Shown: positions 1 through 6,450 of the stretch, piece by piece
Layout of the letters: each line of letters starts with the position of its first letter
Position numbering within the stretch: the stretch's first letter is position 1
Source: an uncultured Clostridia bacterium
GTDB lineage: Bacteria > Bacillota > Clostridia > TANB77 > CAG-508
Assembly (NCBI GenBank): GCA_947623615.1
Contig: CANQHH010000065.1
Location: 1 to 7,197, forward strand
Length of the DNA: 7,197 nucleotides
Direction: 5' to 3'
Notes under the pieces: model-generated
The model's input: the letters and a program-made list of their open reading frames with translations, nothing else
Told to the model about the DNA's origin: nothing
The model's database searches: none
Position numbers and translations under genes: made by a program

Positions 1-650
1 TTAGGTCCTACTCCTGATAATTGTAATAGCTTATCTCTTACTTTAACCGTATCCTCCTCTTTGTGTAATTCATCTAAGTCTATCTCTTTATTTAAAATAC
101 TTTTTGTGGTTTTATATACACGTTCAGCTCTAAAACCTAACCCTAAATTTCTAAAATCTTCTATTTCTGCAATTGATAATTGGTCTATTGTAGGAAATGT
201 ATAATATGTTTCATCTTTCCACTCAATTTTATTTCCATATTTTTTTGATAATCTATTTATTATGCCTTTTATTCTAGGAATATTATTATTTGCAGAAATT
301 ATAAATGAAATTATGGTTTCCCACAAATCTTGATTTAAAATTCGTATACCTTCACCATATTTTATGCTTGCTTTTAAATATTTATCTACATTTGATAGTC
401 GACTTTTTATCTCTTCATAATCTCTTTTTAAATCAAAATATTCTTTACATATTTCTTCTATATTTCCATCACAAATTCCTGTAAATACAACGTCTTCTCC
501 TTGTTTTTTTACATTTAATACATTATTGCCAAAAACTCCAGTATAACTTTCATCATCCTGTACATTCCATCTAAAACATTGACCACACTCAAAAATGTGC
601 TTCGGTTCAAAAGATTTTGCATTTTTTAAAACATAACTTTGCTCTTCCAT
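1..650 (-). CDS. ogg: 8-oxoguanine DNA glycosylase, OGG1-type (3' part beyond window)
   Basis: This is a base-excision repair enzyme that removes 8-oxoguanine opposite cytosine and nicks the strand through a lysine Schiff base. The 216 visible residues begin with an OGG N-terminal domain containing FECGQCFRW (residues 20-28). The HhH-GPD fold follows, with the OGG1-type signature SANNNIP (119-125). The hairpin motif LSGVGP (211-216) ends exactly at the window edge. By alignment with human OGG1 the catalytic lysine is the next residue, and the two remaining bases (AA) fit a Lys codon. The aspartate that activates catalysis lies outside the window. The start ATG at 650 is preceded by GGAG nine bases upstream and by a perfect consensus promoter. 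The family is about 290 residues long, so roughly a quarter is missing because of the window edge, not because of damage. The family call is secure from two independent motifs. Confidence 0.93.
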   Translation of the reverse strand, partial: MEEQSYVLKNAKSFEPKHIFECGQCFRWNVQDDESYTGVFGNNVLNVKKQGEDVVFTGICDGNIEEICKEYFDLKRDYEEIKSRLSNVDKYLKASIKYGEGIRILNQDLWETIISFIISANNNIPRIKGIINRLSKKYGNKIEWKDETYYTFPTIDQLSIAEIEDFRNLGLGFRAERVYKTTKSILNKEIDLDELHKEEDTVKVRDKLLQLSGVGP

Positions 651-673
651 ATTTCTTTTCTCCTATAGTGAAA

Positions 674-702
674 ATTATATAATTATTTTTTTGATATGTC
701 AA
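674..702 (-). promoter_or_regulatory. Consensus sigma-A promoter for ogg
   Basis: On the minus strand TTGACA (702-697), a 17-base spacer and TATAAT (679-674) match the consensus at all 12 positions. Transcription would start near 667, leaving a leader of only about 17 bases before the ATG at 650. The glycosylase gene is therefore expected to be expressed independently of the broken yitT gene upstream. Confidence 0.88.
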
Positions 703-723
703 TAGTTTGTTGAAACATTTGTT

Positions 724-1588
724 CTATCTGAACCCTTTTCCCCATGCCTCTCGTGCATTCGAAATTACTATGAATGCTTGAGGATCAATTTTTTGAGCAA
801 TTTCCTTTATTAGTGCAACTTCTGACCTTGATGCAACACACCATAACATCATTCTTTTTTCTCTTGTGTACATTCCTTTTGCATATATTCCTGTACTACC
901 TCTATCAATTTTTTTGGCTATTTCCTTTGCAATTTCTTTATATTTATTTGATACTATAAACATGTTTTTTGTAAAATAAATTCCTTCAAAAACTATATCT
1001 ATCATTTTTCCCATTATATATATTGCAATTGCAGAATATAATCCTATTTCAATCTGTCTAAACACCAATACATTTAACATTACAATTATTATATCTATTA
1101 ACACAATTAAATTTCCTGTTCTAAAATGTGATTTATATGAACGAATTATATATGTTAGCATATCTGTTCCCCCTGTTGATGCTTTTGCTTTTAAAACTAT
1201 CGCTGTTCCCAAACCTATGCAAATTCCTCCATATATACATGCTAAAAGCCTATCTGTAGTTAATGGTTCATATTTTTCAAATATATCTATAAAAATTGAT
1301 AAGGAAATAGTTCCTAATGCTCCTTTTATTGTAGCTTGCTTTCCGTACTCTTATTAGCGACATTATGAATAAAGGTATATTCAAAATTATTATTGTTATT
1401 CCTAAAGGAATTTTAAAAATATAATATATTATTGTAGCAATACCAGAAAATCCACCTGATGACAACTTATTAGGTAGCAAAAATAGTGATGTTCCCATTG
1501 CCATTATTACACAGCCAACAATAATATATAATACATCTTTTCCCCATTTTCTTATAACTAATAATTTTTTCCTAGTTTGATTTTTCAT
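724..1588 (-). pseudogene. yitT: YitT family membrane protein, broken by a +1 frameshift
   Basis: This is a multi-pass inner-membrane protein of the YitT/DUF161 family with a cytoplasmic C-terminal DUF2179 domain; the transport role is unknown. The reading frame opens at ATG 1588 with GGAGG just upstream. The first 81 codons are normal and include the family segment with LLPNKLSSGGFSGIA. At about 1345 one extra base (C on the coding strand, after GTA) shifts the frame, and the shifted product stops at 1277-1279 after 103 residues. Skipping that base restores a continuous frame from GKQATIKGALGT through the KASTGGTDM segment to the DUF2179 end, REAWGKGFR, with TAG at 724-726. The repaired protein is 287 residues, the normal family length, with no other defect. 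The site is not a homopolymer. It is either a very recent inactivation or an assembly or sequencing error; the intact remainder favours one of these over an old pseudogene. Confidence 0.88.
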
Positions 1589-1597
1589 TATTCCTCC

Positions 1598-1644
1598 AAA
1601 AAAAATGTTTATTACTAGCATTATTTCTAATAATAAACATTTTT
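1598..1644 (-). terminator. Long AT-rich hairpin terminator between the Elp3-like gene and yitT
   Basis: Two 17-base arms (1601-1617 and 1628-1644) pair with a single mismatch around a 10-base loop. On the minus strand the hairpin is followed by eight T (1605-1598). It starts about ten bases after the stop codon of the Elp3-like gene. The T run leads directly into GGAGG, the yitT ribosome site. The stem is almost entirely A-T, so termination may be partial. On the plus strand the same hairpin has only a short T run. Confidence 0.75.
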
Positions 1645-1653
1645 ATTCATCTA

Positions 1654-2694
1654 TTAGCTATATGTTTTTAAAATTTCTATTTCAAATTTTCCAGGCTTGA
1701 TTTTTTCATCTGCCTTAACAACAACATCTACATCATATACTTGTTTTAATTTTTGCACATTTTCTTTTTTATGTCCTATAATATTATTTATGTTTTCCGG
1801 ATTTGCTTTGATTTCTACTTCTATTACTTTTGTATTAATCTTTTTTATTTTATCAAGTATGCTATCATACCACATGCTAGATTCTACTAATTGTCTAAAT
1901 GCTGGGTGGAAAGGTCCTGCAACTACTTGGCTAGCTTTATTTGCCGGGTCTGAAATTTCCTCAGTATTTTGTAAGCCAATTCTTATTACATTTATCTTAT
2001 TTTTATTAAACATTGCCACTATCTCTTTACATCTCTCTACAGCTTGCGTTACTGTAAGTGGCATATACTCGCCTTTTTCATATTCATCTACAAGTGGTGT
2101 GTCTTTAATTACTAACACTGGATACACTCTAACAATTTTAGGTTTTAATTTTATTATTTCTTTTGCACTATTTATTTCATCTTGTACAGTACTTTCTGGA
2201 AGTCCTACCATCATTTGATGACCTAAAATAAATCCATTCCTTCTTATTAATTTAGATGCTTTTTTCACATCTTCCACAGTATGTCCTCTTTCACATCTAT
2301 CTAATATGTAATTATTCATAGATTGGACACCCAGTTCTATAGTCTTAACCTTATACTTTTTTAGCATTTTTAGTATATCTTTATCTATTGCATCTGGTCT
2401 TGTTGATATACGAATACTATTTACTTTTTTATTTTTTATATATTTTTGAACTGCACCTAGCAATTCTTCCTGTTTTTCTCTTTCTATTGCCGTAAAACTT
2501 CCACCAAAAAAAGCTACTTCTACATATTTATTGTTATCTTTAAAGTTTTTCAAATAATAATCTATTGTATCATATACATCCTGAGCTGTTACCATTTTAG
2601 TTTGTCCACTTATTTTCTTTTGATTACAAAATATACAATTATTCGGGCAACCTAAATGTGGAACAAATATTGGTATAATATATTCTTTTTTCAT
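1654..2694 (-). CDS. Radical SAM protein, bacterial Elp3-like family
   Basis: A 346-residue radical SAM enzyme. The N-terminal domain carries the cluster motif CPNNCIFC with cysteines 16, 20 and 23, preceded by IPIFVPHLGC. Other family blocks are FFGGSFTAI, STRPDAI, the TIELGVQS strand and GHQMMVGLPEST. A radical SAM C-terminal (Elp3-type) region follows. Residues 305-346 form a tail with IIGHKKEN that faintly resembles a KH-domain loop. The longer open frame begins at 2742 inside rnc. I chose ATG 2694 because GGAGG sits ten bases upstream and the conserved sequence starts there; this leaves a 14-base gap after rnc. The gene is a standard clostridial neighbour of rnc, normally followed by smc, which is not seen here. 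Its biochemical function is not established; by its relation to Elp3 an RNA-modifying or acyl-transfer-linked role is only an inference. Confidence 0.9.
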   Translation of the reverse strand: MKKEYIIPIFVPHLGCPNNCIFCNQKKISGQTKMVTAQDVYDTIDYYLKNFKDNNKYVEVAFFGGSFTAIEREKQEELLGAVQKYIKNKKVNSIRISTRPDAIDKDILKMLKKYKVKTIELGVQSMNNYILDRCERGHTVEDVKKASKLIRRNGFILGHQMMVGLPESTVQDEINSAKEIIKLKPKIVRVYPVLVIKDTPLVDEYEKGEYMPLTVTQAVERCKEIVAMFNKNKINVIRIGLQNTEEISDPANKASQVVAGPFHPAFRQLVESSMWYDSILDKIKKINTKVIEVEIKANPENINNIIGHKKENVQKLKQVYDVDVVVKADEKIKPGKFEIEILKTYS

Positions 2695-2708
2695 TATCTG
2701 GCCTCCTA

Positions 2709-3377
2709 TCATATTATTTGTAATGCTTTTTCTGCTGCACACATCTCAGCGTTTTTCTTTGTTTTTCCCTTTCCTGTAGCTAGTTTCTTACCATCACACT
2801 CTACTTTCACGGTAAATGTTTTATCATGATCTGGTCCTTCTGTTTTTATAACACTATATTTTATACACACATCTCCATTCCTTTGTAATTTTTCTTGTAA
2901 AACTGTTTTATAGTCTTTCATTCCTACGTTTTTAGTAGATAGTTCTATTGCCTCTTTTAGATTCTCTACTATAAATTTTTCTGCTGATTCTAATCCCCCA
3001 TCAAAAAATATTGCTGCTATTACAGCTTCCACACTATCAGCTAATACAGCGGTTTTCTTATTTCCGTTACAATTATATTCACTTTTTCCCATATATAAGA
3101 AATCACTAAAATTATGCCTTTTAGCTACAGTATATAGACTTTTTTCACATACTACTTCTGCTCTAACTTTAGTCATTTCTCCTTCTTTTAACTTCGTATA
3201 ATTTTCATATATATATTTACTTGAAACAAATTCTAATATACTATCTCCTAAAAATTCTAATTTTTCATTACTTTCTATTTTATTTTCATATGCATATGAT
3301 GTATGTGTTAACGCTTTTTTTAATAATTCTTTATTTTTAAACGTATATCCTATGTTCTTTTCCAATTGTTCCAACAT
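2709..3377 (-). CDS. rnc: Ribonuclease III
   Basis: An endonuclease that cuts double-stranded RNA, needed for processing of ribosomal RNA precursors and for turnover of structured or antisense-paired transcripts. The 222-residue length is typical. The catalytic domain carries the signature NEKLEFLGDSILE (37-49). The metal-binding residues fall at E38, E41, D45, D114 and E117, the same numbering as in E. coli. The double-stranded RNA-binding domain runs from about 154 to 222, with the conserved GKGKTKKNAEMCAAEKAL end. The start at 3377 is supported by GGGGAGGTG upstream. The gene has its own promoter about 30 bases upstream and is probably cotranscribed with the Elp3-like gene 14 bases downstream. 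Nothing in it looks damaged. Confidence 0.97.
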   Translation of the reverse strand: MLEQLEKNIGYTFKNKELLKKALTHTSYAYENKIESNEKLEFLGDSILEFVSSKYIYENYTKLKEGEMTKVRAEVVCEKSLYTVAKRHNFSDFLYMGKSEYNCNGNKKTAVLADSVEAVIAAIFFDGGLESAEKFIVENLKEAIELSTKNVGMKDYKTVLQEKLQRNGDVCIKYSVIKTEGPDHDKTFTVKVECDGKKLATGKGKTKKNAEMCAAEKALQII

Positions 3378-3406
3378 ATTCTCACCTCCCCTTTTTTCCT
3401 TTTAAT

Positions 3407-3435
3407 ATTATACACGCTCTTCTCAAAAAAAGCAA
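3407..3435 (-). promoter_or_regulatory. Promoter for rnc
   Basis: On the minus strand TTGCTT (3435-3430), a 17-base spacer and a perfect TATAAT (3412-3407) precede rnc. The start point would be near 3400, giving a leader of about 23 bases that holds only the ribosome site. Together with the terminator after acpP this separates rnc from the plsX-acpP transcript. An AAAGCAA/TTGCTTT inverted repeat overlaps the -35 element. Confidence 0.75.
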
Positions 3436-3533
3436 GATACAGTTTTTTTGCTTTAGCAAGCTACATTTATTTCTATTTACATTAGGAAAAGTATCTTCGC
3501 AATTATTACATATTCCAAGGTAACTTAGACCTT

Positions 3534-3571
3534 GTCGAATAGTCAAAACTCTTTGATTTTTCCTATTCAAC
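3534..3571 (-). other. Stem-loop directly after the acpP terminator
   Basis: Outer arms 3534-3542 and 3563-3571 form nine pairs in minus-strand RNA, including one G-U. An inner five-pair stem (3543-3547 with 3552-3556) is capped by four bases, and a six-base bulge lies on one side (3557-3562). The structure starts two bases after the T run of the acpP terminator. No coding potential or known RNA family was recognised. It could stabilise the 3' end of readthrough RNA or be a relic. The remaining stretch 3440-3533 shows nothing I can name. Confidence 0.45.
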
Positions 3572-3572
3572 C

Positions 3573-3598
3573 AAAAAAAAGAAAGGTCAAAACCTTTC
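3573..3598 (-). terminator. Rho-independent terminator of acpP
   Basis: Minus-strand arms GAAAGGT and ACCTTTC (3598-3592 and 3587-3581) form a perfect seven-pair stem with a four-base loop, followed by eight T (3580-3573). It begins eight bases after the acpP stop codon. Confidence 0.88.
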
Positions 3599-3606
3599 AA
3601 TTTTAT

Positions 3607-3849
3607 CTATGCCATATGGTCTTTTATATAGTCAACTACATCTCCTACAGTAACAACCTTTTCTGCATCTGCATCTGGAATTTCCATATCAAATTCTTCT
3701 TCTAAAGCCATTATTAATTCTACTATATCTAAAGAATCTGCTCCTAAATCATCTATAAAAGATGCTTCCATTGTAACAGCTGTTTCTGCAACACCTAGTT
3801 GTTCTACAATAATTCCTTTTACTTTTTCAAAAACCTCCTCAGAACTCAT
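3607..3849 (-). CDS. acpP: Acyl carrier protein
   Basis: A small acidic carrier that holds growing fatty acyl chains on a phosphopantetheine arm in the cytoplasm. The 80-residue length is typical. The attachment serine is S39 in the GADSLD motif, and helix II continues as IVELIMALEEEFDMEIPD. The start at 3849 follows a strong AAGGAGGTG site. It lies 91 bases after plsX, whose product uses acyl-ACP as substrate, so the two are functionally paired. It may be transcribed both with plsX and from its own promoter, which would give the high level of ACP a cell needs. A strong terminator follows it. Confidence 0.97.
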   Translation of the reverse strand: MSSEEVFEKVKGIIVEQLGVAETAVTMEASFIDDLGADSLDIVELIMALEEEFDMEIPDADAEKVVTVGDVVDYIKDHMA

Positions 3850-3888
3850 AAATACACCTCCTTATTATTTTTTAATTTATTATACCTA

Positions 3889-3917
3889 ACAATAATACAT
3901 ATTAATTTAATTGTCAA
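3889..3917 (-). promoter_or_regulatory. Probable promoter for acpP
   Basis: On the minus strand a perfect TTGACA (3917-3912) is followed after 17 bases by TATTGT (3894-3889), which matches four of six -10 positions. A perfect TATAAT lies further down (3884-3879) but has no good -35 of its own. Both candidates sit in the plsX-acpP gap. The two -10 candidates lie in opposite arms of an imperfect inverted repeat (3877-3895). Confidence 0.6.
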
Positions 3918-3940
3918 GATATTTTACAAATTATTTTACT

Positions 3941-4957
3941 TTATTTTTCAAATTCTTCTATCATCTTTTCTACTGCCCTATTTTCAACAAATTGCTCTGC
4001 TTGTTTTACTGTAAATTCAAACAATTTCTCATCACTGCTACCATGTGCTTTTACAACAGGTCTCTTTACTCCTAAAAATAAAGCTCCACCATATTCTTTA
4101 TAATCCACTAATTTTTTAAACCTGTTTATTGCTGGTAATGATGGAATTGCTGCAACTGTAGATAATATATTTTTCTTTAAACTCTCTGTTAATGTTCTTT
4201 TTACTAATTTACCTAATCCCTCTGTGGCCTTTAAAAATACATTTCCTGTAAATCCGTCAGTCACTAAAATATCTATTTCTCCTGAAAAAGCATCTCTTCC
4301 TTCAACATTTCCAACAAAATTTATGTTTAATTCTTTTGATTTTTCCTTTAATAATTTATATGATTCTTTCGTAAGTTCATTACCTTTTGTTTCTTCTGTT
4401 CCTATATTTAATAAACCTACTGTTGGATTTTCTTTTCCAAATGTATTTCTAAGATAGATACTAGCCATCTGTGCGAATTGTAATAAATTTATCGGTTTAC
4501 AATTGGTATTTGAACCACAATCAATTAGTAATAATCTACTATTATATGCTGGAAGTATTCCTGCTAATGCTGGTCTATCAATACCTTTTATCCTACCTAC
4601 CAAAAGAGTTGCTCCTGTTAATAATGCCCCTGAATTTCCTGCTGATATAAATACATCTCCTTCTCCTGACTTTAACATATTAAATCCTACAACCATAGAT
4701 GAATCTTTTTTATGCTTTATTGCTTGTGTTGGTATGTCTTCCATTTCAATCTGCTCTGTTGTATGATGTATGCTTAACCTTGAAGAAATCTCTTTTATAT
4801 CATCTTTATTATATAATTCTTTTATTCTATTATTTATTACATCTTTATTTCCAATAAGTATAACCTCTGACTTAATTTGCTCTATTGCATTTACTGCCCC
4901 TTTTATATTTGCATCAGGTGCATTATCTCCACCCATAGCATCTAGTAATATTTTCAT
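3941..4957 (-). CDS. plsX: Phosphate acyltransferase PlsX
   Basis: A peripheral membrane enzyme that converts acyl-ACP and phosphate to acyl-phosphate, the acyl donor for PlsY in phosphatidic acid synthesis. The 338-residue length is normal. Family blocks seen in order are the N-terminal MKILLDAMGGDNAP, the SAGNSGALLTGA loop, LLIDCGSNTNCKP, NIGTEETKGNEL, FVGNVEGRD, VTDGFTGNVFLK and GGALFLGVKRPVVKAHGSS. The start at 4957 has GGAGG about eight bases upstream and a clear promoter. acpP follows 91 bases downstream, the usual pairing in Firmicutes. No fapR-like gene or obvious FapR operator is seen upstream. The gene is intact and its AT-rich codon use matches the other minus-strand genes. Confidence 0.97.
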   Translation of the reverse strand: MKILLDAMGGDNAPDANIKGAVNAIEQIKSEVILIGNKDVINNRIKELYNKDDIKEISSRLSIHHTTEQIEMEDIPTQAIKHKKDSSMVVGFNMLKSGEGDVFISAGNSGALLTGATLLVGRIKGIDRPALAGILPAYNSRLLLIDCGSNTNCKPINLLQFAQMASIYLRNTFGKENPTVGLLNIGTEETKGNELTKESYKLLKEKSKELNINFVGNVEGRDAFSGEIDILVTDGFTGNVFLKATEGLGKLVKRTLTESLKKNILSTVAAIPSLPAINRFKKLVDYKEYGGALFLGVKRPVVKAHGSSDEKLFEFTVKQAEQFVENRAVEKMIEEFEK

Positions 4958-5003
4958 AAAGTTCCTCCAAAAATTGTTTTATATAATATATTATTTTTTC
5001 TAT

Positions 5004-5032
5004 ATTTTATAACTTATATTATATAAAGTCAA
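5004..5032 (-). promoter_or_regulatory. Promoter for plsX
   Basis: On the minus strand TTGACT (5032-5027), a 17-base spacer and TAAAAT (5009-5004) match ten of twelve consensus positions. The leader to the ATG at 4957 is about 40 bases and very AT-rich. It is divergent from the plus-strand promoter, with about 80 bases between the two -35 regions. Confidence 0.72.
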
Positions 5033-5079
5033 TTGCCAGACAAGATTTTATTACTTATTTATCACAATTTCAAGTTTAC

Positions 5080-5093
5080 TGACTTCTGAGTCA
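5080..5093. repeat. Short inverted repeat in the divergent intergenic region
   Basis: TGACT and AGTCA flank a four-base centre (TCTG). It lies between the plsX promoter and the plus-strand promoter, about 20 bases before the latter's -35 position, where a regulator could bind. No known operator consensus was recognised, and a five-base arm can occur by chance. Confidence 0.3.
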
Positions 5094-5111
5094 AATTTTT
5101 GTATTCTCCTC

Positions 5112-5140
5112 TTTAATTTTATGTAAATCTATGATATAAT
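5112..5140 (+). promoter_or_regulatory. Extended -10 promoter of the methylthiotransferase-like unit
   Basis: TATAAT (5135-5140) is preceded by TG and one base (5132-5134), an extended -10 element. At 17 bases upstream there is only a weak -35, TTTAAT (5112-5117), which the extended element can compensate for. The start would be near 5147, giving a leader of about 60 bases before the TTG start codon. Confidence 0.7.
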
Positions 5141-5141
5141 T

Positions 5142-5166
5142 ATGTGGTCGTCACTTTAGACAACAT
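5142..5166 (+). promoter_or_regulatory. Inverted repeat at the transcription start / 5' leader hairpin
   Basis: ATGTGGTC (5142-5149) and GACAACAT (5159-5166) are inverted with one mismatch around a nine-base centre. The repeat begins two bases after the -10 element and spans the expected start site. It could be a repressor operator on DNA or a hairpin at the very 5' end of the transcript. Neither use is proven. Confidence 0.4.
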
Positions 5167-5196
5167 GTACGTTAAAACTAAATAATTAATATTATT

Positions 5197-5202
5197 AGGA
5201 GG
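5197..5202 (+). promoter_or_regulatory. Ribosome binding site deciding the TTG start
   Basis: A full AGGAGG lies six bases before TTG at 5209. No ATG or GTG in this frame is near it, so TTG is the start. The rare start codon could lower translation despite the ideal site. Confidence 0.85.
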
Positions 5203-5208
5203 AATAAT

Positions 5209-6450
5209 TTGAAAATCTATTTTACCAATACTGGCTGTTCAGCTGAAGCCGAGGACTTCCTTCGGGTGGTAAGACTTCTTCATGCAGAACAGACAGATGA
5301 TATTACTGAAGCTGATATCATTATTGCACATTTCTGTGCTATAAGTACAGAAAGCTTTGAAAAAATTCCACTTCTTATGTCAGTGCTTCATGAATTAAAA
5401 AAACGCATACCTGCAATTAAAATTTATGCAGGTGGATGTGCAAGTCAGGTTATTGATTTCGAAAAGAGATATCATTATATTGATGGTGTATTTAACCGTC
5501 GCTACATGGTCGAAGATCTCTCTAATTATTTGGGTTATGATTTTGAATCTGATGAAAATCTTCCAATAAGTTATTATAATATTATCAGAATTCAAAGTGG
5601 TTGTATGAGACATTGCGGATTTTGCAAAAAATCTTATCTCGAAATGCCACTTTGCAGTAAACCTTTTGATAATGTTATTAGAGATATTAAATCCTGTGGA
5701 TATCATGATATTATTCTGCATGCTGAAAATTCTACAGAATATGGATATGATTTGCCTCAGTCTGTTGGTCTCATTGATCTTCTTAAGGCAATCGATGAGA
5801 TTGATGAGGTTCAGTATGTTTATCTGACTGGTCTTTGTATTGACGAATTAATCTCTAATTCAGAATTAACTAACTACATTAAATATTGCCGAAAGATAAG
5901 AAAAGTTGAAGTCGAACTTCATTCTCTTATTCCTGAAGTAAGAGATAATATGCAGTTAACAAGCACTGTTGATGATGCACTTAGAATTCTTTATGAGTTT
6001 TCTAACAAATACATCATTACTCACTTAATGTTGGGATACCCTGGTGAAACTGATGAAAATTTCAAAAATGAACTTGAGCTTATCAAAAGCAATTATATGT
6101 ATTATCTTCAAATTAATACATATGATAACACGCCTATGACAATGGGGCATTCTTTTGAGCAGGTTCCTAGAGAGGTTGTGGCTAAAAGATTAGCCATGAT
6201 TAACAAAACATTAAAATCAGTACGCTCTCGGGTTGCTAACATATTTATTAAATCCAAATCAACTTTCCCATGCGTTTGCATTGGTAAAAAAAAGTTTGAG
6301 TTATTAAACCACAGTGCAGTGGTAACAGTATATAACAGCTATAATGTTATGGTAGGACAAATCGTTAATGTAAAAATAACTGGAATGAATAAACTCTTTA
6401 GCAGGTTTGACTCTGACCAGACAATGCGGTTAATTGGAGAAATCGTATGA
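5209..6450 (+). CDS. Divergent methylthiotransferase-like radical SAM protein (MiaB/RimO/MtaB superfamily)
   Basis: A 413-residue protein with the three-part methylthiotransferase layout. The N-terminal UPF0004-like domain has three cysteines (C10 in NTGC, C43 in HFCA, C77 in GGCAS) placed to hold the second iron-sulfur cluster. The radical SAM domain has GCMRHCGFC with C132, C136 and C139. The C-terminal 45 residues (369-413) look like a TRAM RNA-binding domain. Further family echoes are AENSTEYGYD (172-181), MLGYPGET (274-281) and TYDNTPM (304-310). The usual arginine-glycine motif after the cluster is absent; KSYLEMPLCSKP stands there with an extra C149. The proline-x-QSGS block is also replaced (ELHSLIPEVRDNM, 236-248). 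MiaB acts on tRNA i6A, MtaB on t6A and RimO on ribosomal protein S12; this protein fits none closely, so the substrate is unknown. Its codon choice differs from its neighbours, which suggests transfer. A small gene overlaps its stop by four bases. Confidence 0.86.
   Translation: MKIYFTNTGCSAEAEDFLRVVRLLHAEQTDDITEADIIIAHFCAISTESFEKIPLLMSVLHELKKRIPAIKIYAGGCASQVIDFEKRYHYIDGVFNRRYMVEDLSNYLGYDFESDENLPISYYNIIRIQSGCMRHCGFCKKSYLEMPLCSKPFDNVIRDIKSCGYHDIILHAENSTEYGYDLPQSVGLIDLLKAIDEIDEVQYVYLTGLCIDELISNSELTNYIKYCRKIRKVEVELHSLIPEVRDNMQLTSTVDDALRILYEFSNKYIITHLMLGYPGETDENFKNELELIKSNYMYYLQINTYDNTPMTMGHSFEQVPREVVAKRLAMINKTLKSVRSRVANIFIKSKSTFPCVCIGKKKFELLNHSAVVTVYNSYNVMVGQIVNVKITGMNKLFSRFDSDQTMRLIGEIV

Noticed and set aside
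1697..2218. A 173-codon plus-strand open frame opposite the Elp3-like gene
   Set aside because: It lies wholly antisense to a well-conserved gene, is rich in Ser/Phe/Ile as expected from a mirror frame of AT-rich coding DNA, and has no ribosome site or promoter.
3533..3539. A TGTCGAA heptamer matching the Spo0A box core upstream of rnc
   Set aside because: It is a single seven-base match more than 90 bases from the promoter and inside a hairpin arm. Chance occurrence is likely, and rnc is not a known Spo0A target.
3382..3600. A 72-codon minus-strand open frame between acpP and rnc
   Set aside because: It starts inside the acpP terminator, contains the rnc promoter and runs through the rnc ribosome site. 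Its predicted protein has no recognisable features, so it is intergenic DNA.
5165..5185. A six-codon leader peptide (MYVKTK) before the plus-strand enzyme
   Set aside because: There is no ribosome site, no run of one regulatory amino acid and no terminator/antiterminator pair, so there is no case for attenuation.
5395..5721. A 108-codon minus-strand open frame opposite the methylthiotransferase-like gene
   Set aside because: It is antisense to a gene with clear cysteine motifs, and no good ribosome site precedes it.
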